From: Butyricimonas sp. Marseille-P3923
GTDB lineage: Bacteria; Bacteroidota; Bacteroidia; Bacteroidales; Marinifilaceae
Assembly (NCBI RefSeq): GCF_900184685.1
Contig: NZ_FXXL01000003.1
Coordinates: 248,001-312,000 of the forward strand
Direction of reading: 5' to 3'
Length of the DNA stretch: 64,000 nucleotides
Shown here: positions 42,228 to 52,220 of the stretch, in pieces
Layout of the letters: the number at the start of each line of letters is the position of its first letter
Numbering within the stretch: the stretch's first letter is position 1
The notes under the pieces: generated by a model
What the model was told of the DNA's origin: nothing
Seen by the model: only the letters and a program-made list of their open reading frames with translations
The model's database searches: none
Translations under genes and position numbers: made by a program

Positions 42228-43766
42228 ATGAAAATCGATGGTAAGATGAGGTTTAAAATGGTGGCTCTGGCTGGGCTCGTGTTGCTTTTTATGGCTCCTG
42301 TCGCTTTAGTTGCCCAACAGAAAGTGTCAGACGTGCGAGTGGTGGTGCGTGACGTGCGGCAGGAGCGTGACAGTATACGTGTTGTGCTTGATATTGAGGC
42401 TATCGGGGTTTCTGTCCCTGCCCGAGGTCAGATGTACCTTTTCCCGGTGATTCGTTCCGGGATGAACGAGAGGAAGCTGCTGCCTGTCGTTATCAGCGGC
42501 AGGATTCAACAGGCGGTGGTGAACAGGGTTGAAAGGCTTTCGGGGCGTGTCGAACCCGTGTACGCGTCTTTCTCCGCGAGGGGGCAAAAGTTTTTTCACG
42601 GGAGGATAAGTTACAGTGCGACGATTCCTCTCGAAAGTTGGATGAGAGATGCGAATGTTGCCATGGTACAGGAACGGCGCAATTGCAGGGGTGAGTTTCA
42701 TCACCTTTCCATGGAGGTTATCGCTGATAGAATCCGTTTCGCGGAAAAGCCGACACGTGTAATTTACGAGCTTCCCGTGGAACTTCCCGTCCCGCCGCGG
42801 GAGGAGATAAAGATCAGAACGGAGTCCGGCGAGGCACAGATTATCTATACGGTAGGCAACGCGGAGATTAAACCCATGTTAGCCAATAACCGGAACGAGT
42901 TGGATAAGATTCGGCAGAGTATTGAAAAGGTGAGAAAAGTACAAGGAGTGAAAATTAACTCCGTTACGATTTCTTCTTACGCGTCACCCGAGGGGACGTG
43001 GGAGTATAACCTTAAACTGTCGGAACGGCGGGCGGCTTCGCTCACGGGGTGGCTTCGCGGGAATTATGATCTCGCGGGAATCGCTCTTTCTTCGCGAGGT
43101 TACGGGGAGGATTGGGAAGGACTTGAAAAATTAGTTCGGGAAGATCCGGGCATGCCCGAGGGCGAAAAAGGACGAGTGCTTGAAATTATCGGGAATACGG
43201 ATGTATTTGACGGGCGCGAGAGGCTGTTGATGCAGTATAATGAAGGACGGACTTATCGTTATATGCTTGCCAATCTTTTTCCCATGCTTCGCCGGAGTGC
43301 CTATCGGATTACTTTCACGGTTCCCGAATACTCGATCGAAACCATAAAGGAAGTGTTCAAATCTTACCCGAGTATGTTGTCTTTGTACGAGTTTTACCTG
43401 CTTGCCAATCAATATGAACCCGGTAGCACTCAATTCAAGGAGGTTATCGTGCAGGCGGCAAGGATATTCCCGGAGGAAAAAAGCAGCCGCATCACGATGG
43501 GCGTGTTTAGTTACTTGTCAAATGATGTGTCGGCGGCGTTGAAGTTCTTGCAGGGACTGGAGGATGAGCCCGAAGCATGGATCTATTTCTCAGCGTTCCA
43601 TGCCCGCAATAATGAGTTGGACAAAGCGGAATATTATGCGAAGAAGGCGGCGGCTACCGGTAATACCGATGCGGCAGCACATCTTAGATTGATTGAACGA
43701 TACAAGGCAGATGAAAATGTTTATCAGGAGAAATTGAAAGATTGGGAAATGTATGGAATGGATTGA
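42228..43766 (+). CDS. DUF3868/OmpA-domain outer-membrane protein of the fimbrial locus
   Basis: This 512-residue protein has a signal peptide (VALAGLVLLFMAPVALVAQ) and an N-terminal DUF3868-like domain (about residues 30-180). An OmpA-type peptidoglycan-binding domain follows (ANNRNELDKIRQSIEKVRKVQG, then ISSYASPEGTWEYNLKLSERRA). A C-terminal tetratricopeptide-like tail of about 110 residues (YYAKKAAATGNTDAAAHLRLIE) completes it. It links the outer membrane to the cell wall and could anchor the fimbrial base. It is translated from an ATG 8 nt after the DUF3575 stop; an alternative ATG six codons in is possible. Confidence 0.8.
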   Translation: MKIDGKMRFKMVALAGLVLLFMAPVALVAQQKVSDVRVVVRDVRQERDSIRVVLDIEAIGVSVPARGQMYLFPVIRSGMNERKLLPVVISGRIQQAVVNRVERLSGRVEPVYASFSARGQKFFHGRISYSATIPLESWMRDANVAMVQERRNCRGEFHHLSMEVIADRIRFAEKPTRVIYELPVELPVPPREEIKIRTESGEAQIIYTVGNAEIKPMLANNRNELDKIRQSIEKVRKVQGVKINSVTISSYASPEGTWEYNLKLSERRAASLTGWLRGNYDLAGIALSSRGYGEDWEGLEKLVREDPGMPEGEKGRVLEIIGNTDVFDGRERLLMQYNEGRTYRYMLANLFPMLRRSAYRITFTVPEYSIETIKEVFKSYPSMLSLYEFYLLANQYEPGSTQFKEVIVQAARIFPEEKSSRITMGVFSYLSNDVSAALKFLQGLEDEPEAWIYFSAFHARNNELDKAEYYAKKAAATGNTDAAAHLRLIERYKADENVYQEKLKDWEMYGMD

Positions 43767-43815
43767 TTCCATGATGATTGAAAATATAATTATTGTCCAT
43801 TAAAAACACGACTAA

Positions 43816-45399
43816 ATGAAGATGAAAATGATTCTAATGTCAATGTTGGCGATAGCGGCATTGACCGGTTGCAGTAAAAGTGATAGCGATAATGATCCGC
43901 CGATAATAAGTGATGCGGATGTTGCTTATCTTTCCATTAAAATTGCAACGCAAAACACATCAGCCCGTTCTTCGGGCGAGGAAAGCGGAACGAACGAGAG
44001 TGACTTGAAAAACCTTTATCTGTTGTTCTTCGATGAGGCGGAAAATATAGTGGGAATCCCGGGTACGACGGATTACCTCGTGAAGATTCCGAATGCTTCT
44101 TCAAGCCCGTCAGCCGTTAAGGTCTCCGCGGCGGCGACCAAACTTTTGGTGATAGCCAATCCCGGCGACAAATTGGAGGGAATGTTGAACGATATTAACG
44201 TAACGACGACTTTTAGCACGGTTAACACGGCAATCAAAGAGGCTACCCGAGAGGAGATCACGGATGTCGTTCTGCCTATTGCCAAAGGTTTTACCATGAT
44301 TAATAGTGGCGATGAAACCGGGAAAGATGCCGGGGATAAGATTTCCGATCCTTTGATTGACATCAGCGGTAAAATTCAGAAAGTGACGAAGGACGTGGAT
44401 GACGACGAGGCAAAGGAGGCTGCCGAGAAAACAGGTAACAGGGTGCAGGTGAAGATCGAACGTCTGGCTTCCAAACTGGAACTCAGTCTTAAAGGTAATA
44501 TAGAGGTAAAACCTGACGGGGCAACATTTGTTTTCGGTAACTGGACTTTGGATGCCGTGAACAGTACGTTCTATCCTTTCGCGGAGAAGGCGCTACTTTC
44601 GGTTACTCATTCGAATGATGGAAGTTATACCAGTAATTTTTACACGGTTGACCCGAATTACACGAATGATGTCGGTATCGTGAATGCCACGGTAAATAGT
44701 AGTACTTATAATCCGGTATTGGTGTCGCCGTACACGTGGATGGCTACCGCGGATAAGACTTATTGTATCGAGAATACGATGTCTGCCGCCGAACAGAAGT
44801 TCGAGAATGCTACCCGTCTGGTGATTAAAGGCACGTATTATCCACCGGGACGCACTAGTGGGGGCGACTGGTTTAATTTTGCCGGGAGTAATTTCACTGA
44901 TTTTGCGGCATTGAAAGCTGCTTACAATGCTGTCGATGTCGGACCGAATTTGAAGGCTGCCTGCGAGAAAATGTACACTAAAATAAAGGAGTACGCGGAT
45001 GCGCACAGCGAGGTGACTCTTACCGGTACTTCGTTCGCCACTCTTTTGGAAACGGATTTGTCACAAATCCCGAATGGCGGAGAGGTTATCAAGGATGGTA
45101 AGAATCCTGTTATCCGTTGGTACCAGAACGGGCTTTGTTATTACTATTACGAAATACGTCATGATAATGAAACAACGCAGGAGATGGCTTTTGCCAAATA
45201 CGGCGTCGTTCGTAATAACTGGTATAAATTGACCTTGGGTTCCGTGAAAGGTGCGGGAACTCCTTGGTATCCGGATATTGACAATCCGGGACCCGGTGAT
45301 CCGGACCCGAAAGATCCGATTGACGGGACGGTAGGATATATCGGTATCACGGTTGAGGTAGCACCGTGGATCGTTTGGGAAAACGAAATAGGGATTTAG
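43816..45399 (+). CDS. Mfa1-like major fimbrial subunit (fimbrillin lipoprotein)
   Basis: This 527-residue lipoprotein has a lipobox ALTGC at about residue 19, an acidic linker and a fimbrillin-like body in two beta domains. An Arg near residue 56 (TSARSSGEES) is a plausible site for the outer-membrane protease cleavage that matures Mfa1. The C-terminal strand VGYIGITVEVAPWIVWENEIGI is the conserved fimbrillin ending used for donor-strand exchange. It should form the shaft of the fimbria after export and lipid removal. It follows the OmpA-like gene by 49 nt and precedes the Mfa2-like gene, the standard order. Confidence 0.8.
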   Translation: MKMKMILMSMLAIAALTGCSKSDSDNDPPIISDADVAYLSIKIATQNTSARSSGEESGTNESDLKNLYLLFFDEAENIVGIPGTTDYLVKIPNASSSPSAVKVSAAATKLLVIANPGDKLEGMLNDINVTTTFSTVNTAIKEATREEITDVVLPIAKGFTMINSGDETGKDAGDKISDPLIDISGKIQKVTKDVDDDEAKEAAEKTGNRVQVKIERLASKLELSLKGNIEVKPDGATFVFGNWTLDAVNSTFYPFAEKALLSVTHSNDGSYTSNFYTVDPNYTNDVGIVNATVNSSTYNPVLVSPYTWMATADKTYCIENTMSAAEQKFENATRLVIKGTYYPPGRTSGGDWFNFAGSNFTDFAALKAAYNAVDVGPNLKAACEKMYTKIKEYADAHSEVTLTGTSFATLLETDLSQIPNGGEVIKDGKNPVIRWYQNGLCYYYYEIRHDNETTQEMAFAKYGVVRNNWYKLTLGSVKGAGTPWYPDIDNPGPGDPDPKDPIDGTVGYIGITVEVAPWIVWENEIGI

Positions 45400-45505
45400 G
45401 GATTTTTGATTCGGTGATTCCTTGATTTAGTGATTGACGATTCAGTGATTCATGAAATACGGTTTGTATGGTTGGAATCATTTAGCATGATAAAATCTAT
45501 AATGA

Positions 45506-46531
45506 ATGAATGGTATGAACGTGAATAATGTACATCGAGACAGGTTCCGGTTGCTTCCGATTGTTATCTTGTCGCTTTTCTTCGTGTCGTGCGAAAGTAT
45601 CAAGGACGATATGGATGATTGCGGGATATATCTGGAATTTGTCTACGATTACAATATGGAGTATGTTGACTCTTTCGAACTGCAAGTGGAGACGGTCGAT
45701 GTATTCGTGTTTGACGGGAAAGGGCTGTATCTTTTCAACAGACACGTCGGGCGTAAGGAACTTGTTGGGGGGAAACGGATGTTTTTCGGGAATGATTTCC
45801 GTCCGGGGGAATACAAGATACTGGCGGTAGGAGGGTTGACAGAGCATTTTAAGGTTGCCGACAAGGACGGTAATTCTTTATCCCCCGGGCAGACTATGCT
45901 GGAAGATGTCCGGATAACGCTGAACCGGACTTCCGGGACGGTATCTCACGGATTCTCGCCTTTATGGGTGGGACAGACCATTGATATTCAGAATAAGTCC
46001 GATTTGTCGGTGTTTCCGGTGCATCTTGTCAAGAATACCAATCGTTTTACGTTGTTGCTGGATAAATCTGAAAAATATGCCGGAGCAAGAAGTGGGGCGG
46101 CTGCGTATACTTTTGAAATAGAAACCCCGGAAGGGGCGGTGTACGGTCATGATAATATGCCAAGGCTAAGGGAAAACGTGAGGTACATTCCATACGAACT
46201 GACAACGGGGAGCGAGCCGGGAGTGTTGTCCGCGGGACGTCTTAACACGGTCAGACTGGTATACGGTGAAGATTATAATTATAAACTTACCGTGCGTGAT
46301 GCGCGAAGCGGAAGCGTGTTGTGGAATTACGATCTGATGTCTTTATTGGAAGAGATAAAACCAGCGAAAGGGTTGGACGGTAATGACTTGTCCATGCAGG
46401 GATTTCTTGATCGACAGAGCGAATGGCATCTGGTGCTTCTGTATAAAGAGGGAAGTGGGCCCGATGGTTTTGTTGCCGTGGGAATCAAGATCAATAACTG
46501 GATAATATGGTTTAATGATATAGGTGTCTGA
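45506..46531 (+). CDS. Mfa2/FimB-like fimbrial anchor lipoprotein
   Basis: This 341-residue lipoprotein has a lipobox FFVSC near residue 28, then SIKDDMDDCGIYLEFVYDYNMEYVDSF, the characteristic opening of the FimB/Mfa2 family with its Cys. VETVDVFVFDGKGLYLF and EYKILAVGGL follow. Mfa2-type proteins stay membrane-bound, terminate the shaft at its base and set fimbrial length. It ends with VAVGIKINNWIIWFNDIGV, a short version of the donor-strand terminus of the major subunit. The ATG at 45506 is taken; 45515 is possible. A 106-nt gap with GATTCAGTGATT repeats separates it from the major subunit gene. Confidence 0.82.
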   Translation: MNGMNVNNVHRDRFRLLPIVILSLFFVSCESIKDDMDDCGIYLEFVYDYNMEYVDSFELQVETVDVFVFDGKGLYLFNRHVGRKELVGGKRMFFGNDFRPGEYKILAVGGLTEHFKVADKDGNSLSPGQTMLEDVRITLNRTSGTVSHGFSPLWVGQTIDIQNKSDLSVFPVHLVKNTNRFTLLLDKSEKYAGARSGAAAYTFEIETPEGAVYGHDNMPRLRENVRYIPYELTTGSEPGVLSAGRLNTVRLVYGEDYNYKLTVRDARSGSVLWNYDLMSLLEEIKPAKGLDGNDLSMQGFLDRQSEWHLVLLYKEGSGPDGFVAVGIKINNWIIWFNDIGV

Positions 46532-46549
46532 TTTTATATTGAAGTGTTT

Positions 46550-47959
46550 ATGAAAAATAATATCTTACATATTGTCTTTACGCTGGTTTTTCTCGTTTCC
46601 TGTATCTCAGAACGATCGGAAAAGAATGAAGATATGGCGGGCAGTACGCGGGGAATGATGTCAATAGAGGTTCTTGTGGATGGAGCTGACGAACATGATT
46701 ACGTTCATACAGCCCGTTTTATCACGTTCGATGACGCTTCGGTTTTCCCTGTTATCGATATCAACGAGGTCGTTGCTTTTGACACGAAAGAGCAGGACGC
46801 CAAGAAGTTCGGTACGACGTTGGAAGTCAGTTCGAACCCGGATAAAATGCTTGTCGTGGTCGTGAATGAGCCGGGGACAATAACTGCCGCATTGGAAGCG
46901 GTGACTTCCCCGTCCGAGTTGGAGGATTTGATTTTTCGGATGGGGGACGCATTTAATTTTAACCATACGCTCCCTGCTTCTTCGGGACTCCCGATGACCG
47001 GGGTAAAACGGAAAATTGCAGTAATCGAGGGGAACACGACACGGGAAAAGATCAATATAGAACGGGGGGTGGCACGGGTAGAGCTTTGGTTGAAAAAAGA
47101 GGATGCCGTTGCTTTTGCCCGACTGACCAATTCTTTCCGGGTGCTGTTGGAGAACACCTACACGGGAGGATATCTGATAGCAGGGACAGAGGCCGACGGC
47201 ACTCGTTTTCAAACGGGTACGGACGTGGAAAATAATTTTGGGCGGATGTTGATTCCTGCCAGTGATTACGAGTATGTCGGTTGGTTTTACGGGGCAAGTA
47301 ATTCTTTGGAGTTAGATGAAACCAAGCAATTGATATGTGCGTTTTACACTCCCGAAAGAACTTGCTCTGCCCCGGGAGATGTTGATAAGCTGGTATTGGA
47401 TATCATAGGATTAAGTACTCCCGACGGGTTGAGGGATACCCGTACGATCCTGTCTGAATTTTCCCCGGAAGGAGGGGGGAATGTGCAAGCACTCACGGAG
47501 ATCAGGCGGAATAACGTGTACTGTATCGTGGGTGTCGTGAAGGAGAAAACCGTGCAGTTCGAGCATACCGTCATTCCGTGGTCGGATGCGGGGCAGGGGA
47601 TTATTATTGATCCCCAGTACTTTTTGCGGGTAAGTCGGGATAATCTTTATATCAGTAATGACGGGAAGTCGGTTATAATTACAACCGAGACCAATTACGA
47701 CAGGACTGACCGCGGGTTCCCGAAAGGGATACAACTGGGAACGGTAAGTTATTACGATAAAAATGGCGATCTACTTGCACCTTCTCATGTTCAGAGTGAT
47801 TGGTTACAAGTCGTGATGTCGGAAGTTGCCGGAAGTTTGTTTCAAAAGTTGACATTTACGGTTTCCGGGAATCTAGGTAGTGTTGATATAGGATGTTATG
47901 CCGTTGTAGAAATCAAGGCGGGAAATCTGACCAAGGAGGTACGGGTAACTCGTTCATAG
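46550..47959 (+). CDS. Fimbrillin-like lipoprotein (minor subunit)
   Basis: This 469-residue lipoprotein has a lipobox FLVSC near residue 18 and a mature part that looks like a fimbrillin. A candidate maturation site STRGMMS lies about residue 35, two beta-rich halves follow, and a central stretch IERGVARVELWLKKED is typical of fimbrillin middle strands. The end (VDIGCYAVVEIKAGNLTKEVRVTRS) differs from the conserved donor-strand terminus of the other subunits, so it may be terminal in the fibre. I do not recognise a named family beyond Mfa-like. The ATG at 46550 was chosen over a GTG at 46544. It lies 18 nt after the Mfa2-like gene. Confidence 0.7.
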   Translation: MKNNILHIVFTLVFLVSCISERSEKNEDMAGSTRGMMSIEVLVDGADEHDYVHTARFITFDDASVFPVIDINEVVAFDTKEQDAKKFGTTLEVSSNPDKMLVVVVNEPGTITAALEAVTSPSELEDLIFRMGDAFNFNHTLPASSGLPMTGVKRKIAVIEGNTTREKINIERGVARVELWLKKEDAVAFARLTNSFRVLLENTYTGGYLIAGTEADGTRFQTGTDVENNFGRMLIPASDYEYVGWFYGASNSLELDETKQLICAFYTPERTCSAPGDVDKLVLDIIGLSTPDGLRDTRTILSEFSPEGGGNVQALTEIRRNNVYCIVGVVKEKTVQFEHTVIPWSDAGQGIIIDPQYFLRVSRDNLYISNDGKSVIITTETNYDRTDRGFPKGIQLGTVSYYDKNGDLLAPSHVQSDWLQVVMSEVAGSLFQKLTFTVSGNLGSVDIGCYAVVEIKAGNLTKEVRVTRS

Positions 47960-47978
47960 TATAATAAATATGTGATAA

Positions 47979-50291
47979 ATGAAGCGATTTAAAGTATTAT
48001 CGAAACTGTTTTACCCGGCTGTTTTATTACTGCTTGGTGTGGCGGGGTGTGTATCGGAGAAACTGGATGCACCTGCCGGAGTATCGGGTGAGGTGGTGGC
48101 CATGGAAATGATTATTCCGGGTTTTGATGTGCCTGTAACCCGCTCGTTAGAAGGTTCCAAAGGGGAGGCCACGGTGGAGACGATAGACGTTTTGATTTTC
48201 GATCAATCGACTCCTGCCGCGAAATTGCTCCAAAATATCAAAGTGAGTAATTTTACGCAGGAACCGTCGGGTTCGGATTATAAGATAAAGTATAATTTGG
48301 CGTTACCGAAAGACGAGAATGCCGCTTTGATCGTAATTGTCACGAACGCTTCGGACGAGGTGGATAAGGCATTGACAGATTATCCGGTCAATTCGGAAAA
48401 ACAAGACGTGTTAGGAGCGTTGAAATTTACCACGCGACCGGATGCCGACGGCTCCTATAAATGGAATGTATCGACACCGGGTTATATCCCGATACCGATG
48501 TACGGGGAAGTTCCTGTCAACGGGATTGCACCGGGAAAGACAGTCAGCATATCGTTGACTCGTATGCTTGCCCGTATTGACGTCGAGAACGAGGTTAAGG
48601 GGAGCATTTTCAGACTTGAGGAAATATACGTGGTGAATTACAATACTTTGGGTTATATTGCCCCGGCGTGGAACGCATCCAACGGTAATATCATAGCGGA
48701 TTATTACACGAATAATAATAATCCTATGGTGCCGAATCCGGCGGGCAAGCAGCCCGGAACTTTGGATGACGCGATGATGTATGAATATAAGCAGGTTGGC
48801 GATGTTGCCGGACCTTTGTTGGCGGGGGAGATCTACGCCTATGAAGCCGCGAGGAACTCGGAAGCCGATCAAGTGAACGGAACTTGTCTGATTATCAAAG
48901 GAAAGTATTTTGGGAAGGATTACTATTATCGCGTTGATTTCACTCGTGAGTCGGCGGCGTCTACTGCCGCGGACTATATGCCCCTGTACCGCAACTACAA
49001 GTATATTGTCACGATAACGGCGGCAGAGGGAATCGGCTACGAATCATTTGATCAGGCGCTTCGCTCGAAAAGTGTGTTGTCAAATCTGAAAACTTCTATG
49101 CTGGTCGTGGATATGTCCGGGATAAAGCACATTGTTTATGACGGACAGTTCTTTATGGGGGTGGAAACACGGGTAATTGATATGCCATACGGCGTGAGCA
49201 GGCAATTGAAACACCGGGTGAGTTCCGATTATCACGGGGATTGGAATGCTGTCGTGCTGGAACCGAACGCGCACACGTGGCTCCGGCTTGCCGACAATAA
49301 GCCCTCGACGAATGGGGCTGACATTAACCAGACAGGGGTGGAAATCAATGTTACGGCGATTACCCCGCCGGGTAATCCCGAGGATTACGTGAGCGGTAAA
49401 ATCGTGTTTACTGCCGGGAGGCTTATCGACACGCTGACGGTCCGGAGAGTTCCGGTCGCCGAATTGTTTGCCCGTAGTAACGTGGTTCTAAGTTCCGGGG
49501 TATTGACTTTTGCCATTACGGAACAGGATAACCGGACGATTCCGGCTTGGTCGCAGGGGCTGTTTTTTAAATGGGGATCGCTTGTTGCGCTGGCACCGGG
49601 AGGGAATCCCTATGATCCGACGGTACAAGTCGTGTATGCCCCGTCGGGGTTGAATCCGTCAGACTGGAAAGGCGGGCTTGGCGGTTGGGATAAAATACCG
49701 TACGGTCACCCGAATTTCGGCTTTACCTCGTCTTCCGCGGCGGATGATTCTTTTAAAGAGTTTTTTAATAACACGGGTTTCGACGAGGCAACGGGCATAG
49801 GGGATATATGTCGTTATATTTCCAGTGGAAAGGATGGAAAAGGTTGGGTGGAAGGAAAATGGCGTATGCCTACTTCTGCCGAATTGGAAGCATTGTATAA
49901 TGAAACGGGGGTAAAAACAGCGAATAGAGGTAGTTTTAAAGATGTCACGTTAAACTTGAACGCCAATTCCGGCAGTTATTTGAATGGATCGTTTGATCCG
50001 GAAAGTGGTTGGTTTCTGGGGGCGAACGTGTCGGTTTCTACTTCAACGCCTGCCAACGCGGGGACACCGCCAGCCGGAACTGTTTTTCTGCCTGCCGCGG
50101 GACACCGCTATCCCAACGGGGACGGTAACGTGGTACAAGTCGGGGCTTACGGGTATTATTGGTCGGCGACGCCTTACACGATTAGTAGCCGGTACACGGT
50201 GAACTATCTTTTCATGGAAAAAGACGGGATGCTGTTTTACGATGCCGACCTGTCGTATGCTTTCCCGATTCGTTGTATCAGAGATTATTGA
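47979..50291 (+). CDS. Large fimbrillin-like lipoprotein with FISUMP-type C-terminal domain (candidate tip protein)
   Basis: This 770-residue lipoprotein has a lipobox GVAGC near residue 24 and a fimbrillin-like N-terminal half (VTRSLEGSKG as candidate cleavage site, ATVETIDVLIFDQS, SLTRMLARIDVENEV). A BACON-like middle around VDMSGIKHIVYDGQFF follows. Residues about 560-770 contain KWRMPTSAELEALYNETG, VFLPAAGHRYPNGDG and YAFPIRCIRDY. This is the FISUMP or DUF1566-like ligand domain found at the ends of Bacteroidales surface proteins. Such domains suit a tip or ligand-binding subunit. It lies 19 nt after the previous subunit gene. Confidence 0.72.
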   Translation: MKRFKVLSKLFYPAVLLLLGVAGCVSEKLDAPAGVSGEVVAMEMIIPGFDVPVTRSLEGSKGEATVETIDVLIFDQSTPAAKLLQNIKVSNFTQEPSGSDYKIKYNLALPKDENAALIVIVTNASDEVDKALTDYPVNSEKQDVLGALKFTTRPDADGSYKWNVSTPGYIPIPMYGEVPVNGIAPGKTVSISLTRMLARIDVENEVKGSIFRLEEIYVVNYNTLGYIAPAWNASNGNIIADYYTNNNNPMVPNPAGKQPGTLDDAMMYEYKQVGDVAGPLLAGEIYAYEAARNSEADQVNGTCLIIKGKYFGKDYYYRVDFTRESAASTAADYMPLYRNYKYIVTITAAEGIGYESFDQALRSKSVLSNLKTSMLVVDMSGIKHIVYDGQFFMGVETRVIDMPYGVSRQLKHRVSSDYHGDWNAVVLEPNAHTWLRLADNKPSTNGADINQTGVEINVTAITPPGNPEDYVSGKIVFTAGRLIDTLTVRRVPVAELFARSNVVLSSGVLTFAITEQDNRTIPAWSQGLFFKWGSLVALAPGGNPYDPTVQVVYAPSGLNPSDWKGGLGGWDKIPYGHPNFGFTSSSAADDSFKEFFNNTGFDEATGIGDICRYISSGKDGKGWVEGKWRMPTSAELEALYNETGVKTANRGSFKDVTLNLNANSGSYLNGSFDPESGWFLGANVSVSTSTPANAGTPPAGTVFLPAAGHRYPNGDGNVVQVGAYGYYWSATPYTISSRYTVNYLFMEKDGMLFYDADLSYAFPIRCIRDY

Positions 50292-50309
50292 TGGATAAAT
50301 ATATATGAT

Positions 50310-51974
50310 ATGGAAACACCGAAGTATATGATGAAAAAGATATTCTTTCTTTTGTTGGTATTGTTGGGAATGAGGGACGGTGTATCGGCACAATCCTCTC
50401 ATCTTATGCCTTTTTTCCGGTCGTTTTTGGACGGGGATATGGAGAATGTGAAACTTTTTGAGCCGAATCAGATCGAAGCCTCGGGAAGAAAAGCCGATAA
50501 CACGTACAAGAGAGCAAATCAGGCGAAGCCGGTGAAAAACTTGGGATTGCGACTCACGCAAGGAAAAGAAGAGGTCGGGGCTTTTTATTTGCCCGATTAT
50601 ATTTTCTCCACGAAAGACGGTTTACTAATCGAGTTCGAGTATATCATGATGTACACGAATCCGTCGGAAAAGGGTTTGACGGACGGTATTTGTATGTTTC
50701 TTGTCGATGCGACTACCAATCAATATATTGGGGATAATCTGAAATACGGAGCGGAGGGGGCGGGGTTTGGTTATACTCACAGGTCGTCGGTTCACCAGAG
50801 CATAAGTAAGGGGGTATTGCCGATAACCGGCATGAAAGGCGGGTATCTCGCCGTGGCGCTGGATCAGGGTAATTTTAAGAATTGGCGTATGGAAGACTAC
50901 GAGATGAGAAACGGGATTCCTTATAATGATAATTTGACTACAATAGCTAATGCGCAACTTCTAAAGTATAACACCAGAAGTAATGTAACCATTCGGGGGG
51001 CTGCCGGTCGAGGAAAAAAAACGATAACAACTAAACAGAATACGCATGAAATACCGGAAGGCAGTTGGGGATTTCCGGTACTTATCACCCGACACACGGG
51101 ATGGAGTATTACCGGAGGGCTTGAAGATGAACATTCGAACGGATTGAGAAATGAAGCCGGATTCGAGTTGAACACAATGAGCGGGCAGTATGAACGGCAT
51201 GTTACTCCCCGGATTGATAAACCGTTCAATATTTCAGGCGGAGGTGTGTTCTCTCATTCAGATGAAAGTACATACCGTAAAGCAATTATCGCGTTGGAAC
51301 CCAATGATAACGGGGGTGGTTTTAAGATTACGGTGACGATACAACACGGGACAGACAAGACGGTCGTGATAGAGAATTACACGTACCCGTCTTCTTTGAG
51401 TTATACTGAAAATAGTTTACCAATCCGGATTGCGGGCGGCAGTCCGCCTAAACCGATATGGTATACCACCCCACCGGTAACAGACCTAACCCTGATTACG
51501 CCACAGAGATTATGTATCGGGTTTATGGCATCGACCGGACAGCTTACGGCACATACCAATATTATTAAGAATTTGCGGATTACTCCTCTCTATGGGGCAC
51601 GCGCGGAAGATGATATTTACGAGCATCGTCGAGGACCTGCCACTGTGAGACCATTGGATAATGACGTGGCGTACAGGGGTGAAGGCAGTACTCCGAATCC
51701 CGGTAAAGATAATTTGGACCCGAGGAGTTTCAGAATATGGAAAAATGATAAGGAATGTCTTGGGAGTGAGGTATTCGTGTACGAAGCTCTTAACGAGGGC
51801 AAATGGGTATATAATCCGGATCTGGCTGAAATGATGTTTTTTCCGGTCAAGGGTTTCAAGGGCGAGGCCTCGATCATGTATGACGTTAAGGGAAAGTATG
51901 CGCCTTATGACGATGAGTTGTTTCGTTCTTCTCTGGCGAAAATCGTGATTAATATAGATGATAATCAACCTTGA
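50310..51974 (+). CDS. Secreted protein with L-type-lectin-like domain and CshA-type repeat-like C-terminus
   Basis: This 554-residue exported protein has a signal peptide ending GVSAQ and no lipobox, unlike the other subunits. Residues about 40-200 look like an L-type (legume-like) lectin beta-sandwich: FEYIMMYTNPSEKGLTDGICMFLVDA, then GAGFGYTHRSS and GGYLAVALDQGNF. The C-terminal 110 residues (TVRPLDNDVAYRGEG, WVYNPDLAEMMFFPVKGF, YDVKGKYAPYDDELFRS) resemble CshA-type fibril repeats of adhesins. The likely role is carbohydrate-binding adhesin at the fimbrial tip or surface. The start is ATG 50310, with alternatives at 50328 and 50331. It is the last gene of the operon, 18 nt after the FISUMP gene. 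No T9SS sorting domain is visible. Confidence 0.65.
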   Translation: METPKYMMKKIFFLLLVLLGMRDGVSAQSSHLMPFFRSFLDGDMENVKLFEPNQIEASGRKADNTYKRANQAKPVKNLGLRLTQGKEEVGAFYLPDYIFSTKDGLLIEFEYIMMYTNPSEKGLTDGICMFLVDATTNQYIGDNLKYGAEGAGFGYTHRSSVHQSISKGVLPITGMKGGYLAVALDQGNFKNWRMEDYEMRNGIPYNDNLTTIANAQLLKYNTRSNVTIRGAAGRGKKTITTKQNTHEIPEGSWGFPVLITRHTGWSITGGLEDEHSNGLRNEAGFELNTMSGQYERHVTPRIDKPFNISGGGVFSHSDESTYRKAIIALEPNDNGGGFKITVTIQHGTDKTVVIENYTYPSSLSYTENSLPIRIAGGSPPKPIWYTTPPVTDLTLITPQRLCIGFMASTGQLTAHTNIIKNLRITPLYGARAEDDIYEHRRGPATVRPLDNDVAYRGEGSTPNPGKDNLDPRSFRIWKNDKECLGSEVFVYEALNEGKWVYNPDLAEMMFFPVKGFKGEASIMYDVKGKYAPYDDELFRSSLAKIVINIDDNQP

Positions 51975-51975
51975 G

Positions 51976-52075
51976 TTCGCCTTCGGCGAGTTGCAGGTTA
52001 CAGGTTGCATTTGCCTTCGGCGAGTTGCAGGTTGCTTCTCTAGCGTTAGTAATTTGTAACTCGCCGAAGGCGAAC
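51976..52075. repeat. GCAACTCGCCGAAGGCGAA hairpin repeats, three units
   Basis: Two inverted-orientation units (51976-51997 and 52012-52031) and one direct unit (52056-52075) follow the fimbrial operon. Each contains a tcgcc-gaa-ggcga mini-hairpin. Related units lie at 54421-54442 and, diverged, 17891-17912. With the aspA promoter they account for the 399-nt gap 51975-52373; 52076-52220 shows nothing else. Confidence 0.65.
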
Positions 52076-52220
52076 CCTACTCCCCAATCTTTTGTTTGTT
52101 TTTTCGGAAACGTTTGTAAAAAAGCCTTTTTCTGCACTTTAATTTGTTAAATTTTATTTGATTATATTGATATTCAATGTTATAACACTTGTAAAGTTAC
52201 GTGTAAATTCTTGTCTAAAA

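Noticed and set aside
41659-51974. Type IX secretion sorting domain in the lectin-like or fimbrillin-like proteins
   Set aside because: None of the C-termini matches the T9SS sorting pattern; the fimbrillins use lipobox signals and the lectin-like protein a plain Sec signal.
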